64,000 bases of DNA from Pseudoscleropodium purum (Eukaryota; Streptophyta; Bryopsida; Hypnales; Brachytheciaceae), in contig OZ017798.1 of assembly GCA_963969395.1 (NCBI GenBank), positions 12,702,173 to 12,766,172 of the forward strand, in the 5' to 3' direction. The notes under the pieces are model-generated. The model searched no databases. It was not told where the DNA came from and worked only from the letters and a program-made list of their open reading frames with translations. Position numbers and translations under genes: made by a program. This document shows positions 58,227 through 64,000 of the stretch, piece after piece (the stretch's first letter is position 1; every line of letters starts with the position of its first letter).

Positions 58227-58879
58227 CAACAGGTTGTTACATTTAGAAATTAAGACTCCTTGAATGACTATCTACTAATCTAATAAGATAGGAGGTCCAT
58301 AAATGGACCATCTAAGGGCTAAAACTGAATTTTGGGGAGGTTAAACATCTTGAAAAAAATTTCAATAATTTTTTCTTGAAACGCGAGTGGAATTGACATC
58401 TAACCTAAGTTATTTCATATTTTTTGGACCTTTGTGAAATTAGTTACAAAATTTTGAAGTTGGGAAAAAGTGGTCATTCTTGGTCATCAAAAGCAACCAC
58501 CTCCTAAAATGTGCATAGTTGGTATATTGAAGAAAGCAAATTATACCTCTAAATCATGTTCACTTTTAATGCCCAATCAAAGTTTCAGTCTCCTCTAGGT
58601 CTCGCAAACATAAGAAGTAATTGCAATATTCCTTACATCTAATGTGGAAACACAAACTACACGTTTCAAACAAAAATACAAGGCAAATTTGAAGAGTCTC
58701 TATAGAATGCTTGGAGCTTGAGGGTCTTGGCCTCACCTGTCCCCCATAAAAATCCAACATCTACACAAGAAGTTAGATTTTGCAATGAAGGTGTTGGTAT
58801 AGCCAAGGATCAATTGTCATCCTTTTCACAGGCGCAAGCATTCATAGAAAACAAAAATAGAAGCAAGAAAACAAAGTCA
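58227..58879. other. Spacer
   Basis: AT-rich, no gene recognised; open frames 58566-58760 (minus) and 58718-58912 (plus) have no known domain. Confidence 0.4.
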
Positions 58880-59543
58880 TTAACCCCCAAAGGACAAAGC
58901 TGCCTTTTTTAAGCTTCTTAGAACTTGCTCAAAATAGAACAAAAAGTTGACATTTTGATAAGTTTTATCAAAAAAAAATTGAAGTATAATTGCATAAATT
59001 CAAACTAGACATGTTAGAGATCCCCTAGGAAAAAAAAACACAACAATATTACTAAAAATGGATTGAAAGATTATAATGTTTCATTATGGAGTGCTAAAAC
59101 TATGAAAGTGATGTGAAGTCTTTTGATTCTCTTTTTACATGTCAAAACTAAAAAAATGTTCACCAAAAAATATGAGGTTAAAGGGCATAACATGCATAAC
59201 CCCAATCAATTTATAACTTTTCAAAATCTACTCTACAATTTTTTTTAAATGAATTTTTAATGTGATTTTTTCTCCAACTTTTTGTGTAATTGAGGTTCAT
59301 TTCCAAAAGCCCACAACACTAAAAAAAGAATGAAGATTTGCAATGGCCACCCTTGGACAAAATTTTGAATAGAAAAATCATAATCATTTATTTTCAAAAT
59401 TGTATTTTTGATGCTTAAACTAGACTTCACAAATATATTTTCAAAAATATAAAATAATAAAAATAATAAGTTGGTAAGGTTTTTATTTAACTTCAAAGTT
59501 CTGCCAACATAAGAATTTGGTGCCTTAGGCATTTAGGAGTTAA
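58880..59543 (+). mobile_element. TIR element, family A, third copy
   Basis: Begins TTAACCCCCAAAGGACAAAG and ends GCATTTAGGAGTTAA. Colinear with 21233-21882 throughout (GACATTTTGATAAGTTTTAT, TCAAACTAGACATGTTAGAG, AAGATTATAATGTTT, TTGGTGCCTTAGGC). Confidence 0.8.
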
Positions 59544-59662
59544 AGTATCATCATCTCTCACACATTATCCAAGATTGCATCACACTGAAGAAAGATCTAG
59601 AGCTTGATTTTCTTGAGCTCCAATCAACCAATGCTTATGTTGCATGGTTTCTTAAGCTTCAA

Positions 59663-59915
59663 TACACTAAATAGTGAAATTGGGTTGCCTTGACAATTAG
59701 GTTGTTTTATTGAAAGAAGTCACTTCATGACTCATTGCTTGGCTACATGGAGGCATATGCAATTTTCTAAACCCTAGCCATGAACTAGTGCACCAATTCA
59801 TGTAGTACACATTGTTCCTACATTACTACATCCTCTTACAATAATTGTGCATATTTCTATAGTGTAGAATGTCAAGAAATTAGTGTGGGACAACCTAATT
59901 TCACTATTTAGTGTA
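59663..59915. mobile_element. MITE with TACACTAAATAGTGAAATT ends, 253 bp
   Basis: The left end TACACTAAATAGTGAAATTG followed by GGTTGCC is inverted at the right end as GACAACCTAATTTCACTATT followed by TAGTGTA: about 27 bp with two mismatches. TGTCAAGAAATT next to the right arm echoes TTGACAATT beside the left. No clear target duplication. Confidence 0.7.
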
Positions 59916-61282
59916 GACAAGTGCATATTTAAGAAGTTGAAAAAGCCTTAAACTTAAGTGGGAGTTGAAAAAGCTTAGTGCCTTACTAGTTAGTTAAAAT
60001 GGCTATGCAAAAACTCCTGTTGCTTCGACTCCCACACTCGCGACTGTACTGTACAATACAAGCTTTTGTGTGAAACAATTATTTAGTTTACTTGTCTATT
60101 ACAACGTGGTTGTACACGCAGGCTTGTAAACCAATCATACTTTATGTTTATCACCATCACAACCGACCCAGTAGAAGGTATGATTAGTACCTTGTTGAGT
60201 CAGTCTTGCAAGCGTTCTTTTTCCCGGCACAGTTGATAGCTAGATTTTTGCATTCGAGCTTCTCACCTTGTCCCCAGTTTGCAAGTCCAAGTGACACGAG
60301 AATTTGAGCAACTTCAATAGTAGACAAAATCAAGTTCTCATATCACCAAAAAGATGAGCGACTTTCATCCGAATTTTATTTTTGCTTCGGATCCATACAA
60401 AGCAATTTGAACGGCAGGTTGAAGCGTTTAAACAGGGCCTTGCAACCTTGAGTGATAATTATTATACCCCGCTTCCCCTAGGTACAATTCACATACTTCA
60501 GAAAGATTAACAATCGTCGCAGAGCTTTGCTTCTTAAGGAGTCGGATCAATCAGATCATCTGACACTGTACTGCACTACAAGCAAGGAAAACAGCAATCA
60601 ACTAGCACAGAACTTGATGAACCAGTAAGCCACCTGACAAGACATAACCATGCAATCAAAACAAACAAAACGTGAGCTCCACGTTACTCACTGGTTCAAT
60701 CCGATACTTGATTAAACTGAATCAAGTTTTATTGGTAACTTATAACCGACACGAAAGAAAATTTTCTAAATCTTCCATCCAATGAGTCATGTGACTACTA
60801 ACACCGACATTAATACGTCGACAGTGCCAGTAAGAGATTGATGCACAGGCAGAATAGCTTTGACCTTTGGACCAAAGCCATTGAAGAGTCCAGGGTACTA
60901 ACTACACCACATGAACACATTTAGGCAATACTATCCTTGGTGTCTCCTTCCAGGGATAAACTATTGATCTATAATATCAAGTCTGGGGTTCACAGCGAAC
61001 TCTTCTCAGGGATAAGCAATTGATTTATAATGCTAAGTTTCGTGTTCAAGGCAACCGTGGCACTGTTTCATTGTTAGTAAAAAAGATCAAAACTTGTAAT
61101 CCTTCTTGTTCTAAACCCTCGGATCAATCGCTAAAACAAAAGACTTGGTCTGAATGTTCTGAAATGAGTAGAACTACTTGGCATGCATTGTGTGTGGTAA
61201 TGGTAGCATTCTCTAGTTCAATAACAGTTAAGCAACAGCCTGGATGATCGTTGAATGGCACCTCCTGCAGCTAGAACTGATC
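59916..61282. other. Spacer and 3' flank of the ABCG gene
   Basis: No gene seen. GC content rises from about 60000, and the part next to 61283 should include the 3' untranslated region of the minus-strand transporter. A short direct repeat (CAGGGATAAACTATTGAT at 60952 and CAGGGATAAGCAATTGAT at 61007, each followed by TATAAT) was noted. Confidence 0.4.
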
Positions 61283-63298
61283 TCATCTGTGCCTCTTCAC
61301 AAGCTTGTAATGCAACACCATGAAGCACATAACACGGTACGCCACGGCGAACCCCGCGATGATGCCCACATTCATCCACTTGTTCTCCTTGTCCAGAGAC
61401 ATATTCTCCAGCACATTTCTTCCCGTCACGAAGCAATGACCATCGTAATCCGGCCCGAAGCACTTCTCCGCAACGTGCGTATACTCGTTGATCAGCAGCG
61501 CATTCAACGGATACTTGAACAGTGACAAGTAATGCAGAAACAGCCAGTAATTCGGCATGTAATCCTTCGCAATGAAGTACCCGGAGAATAGGAAAAACGC
61601 CCCCATGATGCCCGTCACCCACGTATTCCCCATGATGAAATTCGAGACAAGCGCACTGAAAAACGCGACGAAGGAGTTTGCGGATACGAGCACGAGCCAG
61701 AGGGTTAGCAGGAAGAAGAGAAACGCGTCAGTATCAGGGGCTAATCCTACAAGATAGTACACTGGACCAGCGTACATGAGCGCAATCAGAAACAGAAACG
61801 GCAGGAACACCAGAGTACTGGAAAGCACGTAGCTGGAGAGGCGGTAAGCGCCGCGACCAGTTTCGCGTTTCAAAATGGTGCGCTCCTCAAGAAAAATGGG
61901 CAAAACTTCAATACTTGTAGTGAGCAGAAACGTGAGTGTAAACGCGAGGAATCCCACGCGTTTCTGGAGTCCTGGTGTACCATAACCCATGTGAAGATAA
62001 ATCGTCCCTAACCCACATCCCGCTCCAACTGATTGAATCGTCCTCGCAATCAGGAGCTTCTTGTCGCGGATCACGTTTTTCGTAAACCGATGCGCGAGAA
62101 TGAGAATCTCTTGCAGGCTTGAATTCGCAAAGTGGAGCTTCACGTTGACTTCGGTCACTTCGGGAATACTATCGTTGTCGGGGAGTAATTGCTGCGTCGC
62201 AGGATCGAGCACGAAAAGCTCCTGGAGAGAAAGAATGGGAAGCTCGGTTTTGCCGCGAATGGAGAAAATGCTGCTTCTGTCCATGTCAAGTGCGTCGATG
62301 GAGTCGATGGCATACTCCAGCACGTTCACTTGCGGCGGAATCTTGTGACCCGTCGCGAGTAATCTCTGTTCAAGAAGCTCAAGAGTTCCATTGTGCACCA
62401 CTGCTCCGTGCGCAAGGAGCAGAATCGAATGAAAGAGCTGTAATAGTCGGTAACCAGGTTGGTGGATACTGAGAATGATGGTGCGGTTGTGGGAGACTGC
62501 CATGGTGCGCAGCATGCTGCAAACGTGAAGAGCCGCGGCCGAATCTAACCCCGAAGTGGGCTCATCTAAAATTAAAACAGCTGGGTCGTGAATCACGTCC
62601 ACGCCAATCGAGACACGGCGCTTCTCCCCACCTGAAAGTCCATGCACATGCTCGTTCCCGACTCTCGTGCTCGCGACGTGACTTAACCCTAATTCTGCCA
62701 TGAGCACTTCCACTCGCGCGATCTTCTCGCTTAAAGGCACCACGCTGGGTAAACGTAGCCTCGCTGAAAACATGAGCGTTTCGCGCACTGTGAGAGTGGG
62801 AAAGAGCGCGTCGTCTTGCATGACGAACCCACTGATGCGGCGAAAGTGCTGCATGTCCATAGGTTGGCTATTCACGAGGATGCTTCCTGATCCAGAGCCA
62901 GGCTTGATCCTGCCAGCCAGAACCTCAAGAAGGGTCGATTTGCCTGCGCCGCTTGGACCAGCCACTGCCGTGACCTCCCCAGGCCTCGCCTCGCAACTGA
63001 CGTGCTTCAGGACGTAGTGCGAGGGCTTGGCTTTCAGAGTGGCCACTTCGGCTTTGATGGTTTCCCATACACCTTTGGGATTCTTAGGCTTCTTGATAAT
63101 TTTGTAGGAGAGGTCACGAAGCTCAAGGTGGTAGGTTCTGCATCGTGATGGGGTGTCGCTCGGGGAGCTCGCGACGGCGACTTGGGAAGGTCTTACGTGG
63201 GGATTATTGACGTTTTTGATGCCGGTGCAGACGCCATCACTGCAACTGCACACCACGCGGTTGTAGCGACCGCCCTCTCGCCTCCGCTCGAAATCCAT
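61283..63298 (-). CDS. ABCG (white-brown) half-transporter
   Basis: A single uninterrupted frame of 671 codons plus stop. An N-terminal region (residues 1-90) leads into the nucleotide-binding domain: Walker A GPSGAGKST at about 114-122, signature LSGGEKRRVSIG at about 221, Walker B VLILDEPTSGLDS at about 241-253, and H-loop SIHQPGYR at about 277. The C-terminal half is the membrane domain with six hydrophobic segments (for example VGFLAFTLTFLLTTSIEVLP, FLPFLFLIALMYAGPVYYLV, FFLFSGYFIAKDYMPNYW), in the usual order for half-size ABCG proteins. The match is closest to the Arabidopsis ABCG4/5/8/10 clade (ISGFVMQDDALFPTLTV, EERTILKRETG-GAYRLSSY, SLFKYPLNALLINEY). Members move lipids, cutin precursors or small metabolites at the plasma membrane as dimers; the substrate cannot be told. 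The start is the ATG at 63298; a GTG two codons upstream is in frame but unlikely. Intronless, as in many members of this clade. Confidence 0.95.
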   Translation of the reverse strand: MDFERRREGGRYNRVVCSCSDGVCTGIKNVNNPHVRPSQVAVASSPSDTPSRCRTYHLELRDLSYKIIKKPKNPKGVWETIKAEVATLKAKPSHYVLKHVSCEARPGEVTAVAGPSGAGKSTLLEVLAGRIKPGSGSGSILVNSQPMDMQHFRRISGFVMQDDALFPTLTVRETLMFSARLRLPSVVPLSEKIARVEVLMAELGLSHVASTRVGNEHVHGLSGGEKRRVSIGVDVIHDPAVLILDEPTSGLDSAAALHVCSMLRTMAVSHNRTIILSIHQPGYRLLQLFHSILLLAHGAVVHNGTLELLEQRLLATGHKIPPQVNVLEYAIDSIDALDMDRSSIFSIRGKTELPILSLQELFVLDPATQQLLPDNDSIPEVTEVNVKLHFANSSLQEILILAHRFTKNVIRDKKLLIARTIQSVGAGCGLGTIYLHMGYGTPGLQKRVGFLAFTLTFLLTTSIEVLPIFLEERTILKRETGRGAYRLSSYVLSSTLVFLPFLFLIALMYAGPVYYLVGLAPDTDAFLFFLLTLWLVLVSANSFVAFFSALVSNFIMGNTWVTGIMGAFFLFSGYFIAKDYMPNYWLFLHYLSLFKYPLNALLINEYTHVAEKCFGPDYDGHCFVTGRNVLENMSLDKENKWMNVGIIAGFAVAYRVMCFMVLHYKLVKRHR

Positions 63299-64000
63299 GT
63301 CCACAAGCAGCAGGGGTATAGTCTGTTATTCGATCAAGCGGTTGAAACACCATTCAAATTCTAATGGAGATTGACGTCAGGAAGAATGTCGTCGCTCTCG
63401 ATCGCTTGAATCTGAAACTCCAGCTGCTTCATCGATCTTCTCGATGCAGACTGATGCAAGCTCACCAACAGGCAGGGGTTCGTAAATCTGTGGACACGCA
63501 AGCAAAATGTGGGTCAATGGTACCACACGAAATCAGTCGATTGCGCGCCCTTTGTGAAAGCGTCCCTCTATATCCCCTGCCTCCGGAACCTCGTAACGAT
63601 GGCTAGGTCAAGTTCTCCGAACCTGAATACTGAATTAATGTCAGTCAACCGCACCATTTTCTGCTTCAGTACTGTGATATTGATACCCACGTAACAGAGC
63701 TGAGGCCCATTGTGGGCACACAATTACGCACGCATTGACTTAGCTTGGTACGAATTGCCGTTGAGGCTAATGGCGACATGATACACAATACGGTGTCAGA
63801 GTTCAAGACTTGTGCTCCAAGAACGGAACCGATTAGAGCAATGCGATTTGAAGATTTTCTGAGGCGAATGCAAAGCACTTTGTGAAGAGAATCGCGCATG
63901 GCCACAAGCAATCGACCAAGAACGAGGCGGAAATCAAGAACTCTGACACCCCTAATTGTTGACTTTAGCAAACCAGGACATGAATGCAGGGGATTGCATG
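63299..64000 (-). promoter_or_regulatory. 5' flank of the ABCG gene
   Basis: Presumed promoter and leader. A minus-strand frame of 101 codons (63666-63971) has no recognised domain and is not in phase with the transporter through any obvious splice pair. Confidence 0.35.

Noticed and set aside
57889..58229. Coding regions at 57.9-58.2 kb on the minus strand
   Set aside because: They lie inside a TAA-flanked TIR element with internal repeats and carry no known domain.
6286..59543. Interstitial telomere repeats (CCCTAAA / TTTAGGG motifs)
   Set aside because: The motif occurs once per element end and is always part of a TTAACCCC...GGGGTTAA inverted pair; there is no tandem heptamer array.
63299..63304. 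Upstream GTG as the ABCG start codon
   Set aside because: An in-frame ATG lies two codons later; non-ATG initiation is not needed.
1..64000. LTR retrotransposons with gag-pol
   Set aside because: I saw no reverse transcriptase, integrase or protease motifs in the frames and no pair of long direct repeats ending TG...CA.
1..64000. CRISPR arrays, bacterial operons or organelle DNA
   Set aside because: Genes have spliceosomal introns and targeting peptides; the tandem repeats found are satellites or transposon interiors without unique spacers of constant size.

Overview
The window is nuclear DNA of a land plant. It carries spliced genes for a chloroplast PSII protein (PsbO), a peroxisomal E2 (PEX4), a gamma-type carbonic anhydrase of the mitochondrial complex I type, a TAXIMIN-type small peptide, a B3-domain protein and an ABCG half-transporter. 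These sit as GC-richer islands in very AT-rich DNA full of decayed DNA transposons. The small, intron-bearing genes, divergent protein sequences and a DUF7869-type transposon remnant suggest a non-flowering plant, probably a bryophyte. That placement is inference only; a lycophyte or other early-diverging lineage cannot be excluded.

Layout: 1-14 kb holds a broken DUF7869 transposon gene, a foldback element, two adjacent terminal-inverted-repeat (TIR) elements, a G-rich tract and a candidate 1.6-kb TIR element. From 14.7 to 27.7 kb three genes lie on the minus strand: PEX4 (five exons), gamma carbonic anhydrase (five exons) and TAXIMIN (two exons), separated by several MITEs. A two-B3-domain gene (three exons, plus strand) is at 31.9-33.3 kb. 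From 33 to 50 kb no gene was recognised; the region contains TIR elements and a complete 2.1-kb non-autonomous CACTA element with perfect 3-bp target duplications. psbO (two exons, plus) is at 50.6-51.9 kb. From 53 to 60 kb there are further MITEs, including a 261-bp hAT element with a perfect 8-bp target duplication and a 343-bp PIF/Harbinger-like element flanked by TAA. An intronless ABCG gene (minus) ends the window at 61.3-63.3 kb.

The six genes share no pathway and are not a cluster; they look like ordinary housekeeping or regulatory genes. The points most worth following are: a gamma-CA that has lost one of three zinc-ligand histidines; a PsbO whose mature form has no tryptophan; a PEX4 start codon that forms the last three bases of its exon; a set of elements sharing a TTAACCCCTAAA terminus; the CACTA element with palindromic subterminal repeats and a 95-bp tandem array; and a long imperfect hairpin at 12.35-12.45 kb. 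All exon boundaries were read by eye from splice consensus, reading phase and family conservation. Repeat boundaries are exact only where a target duplication is quoted.
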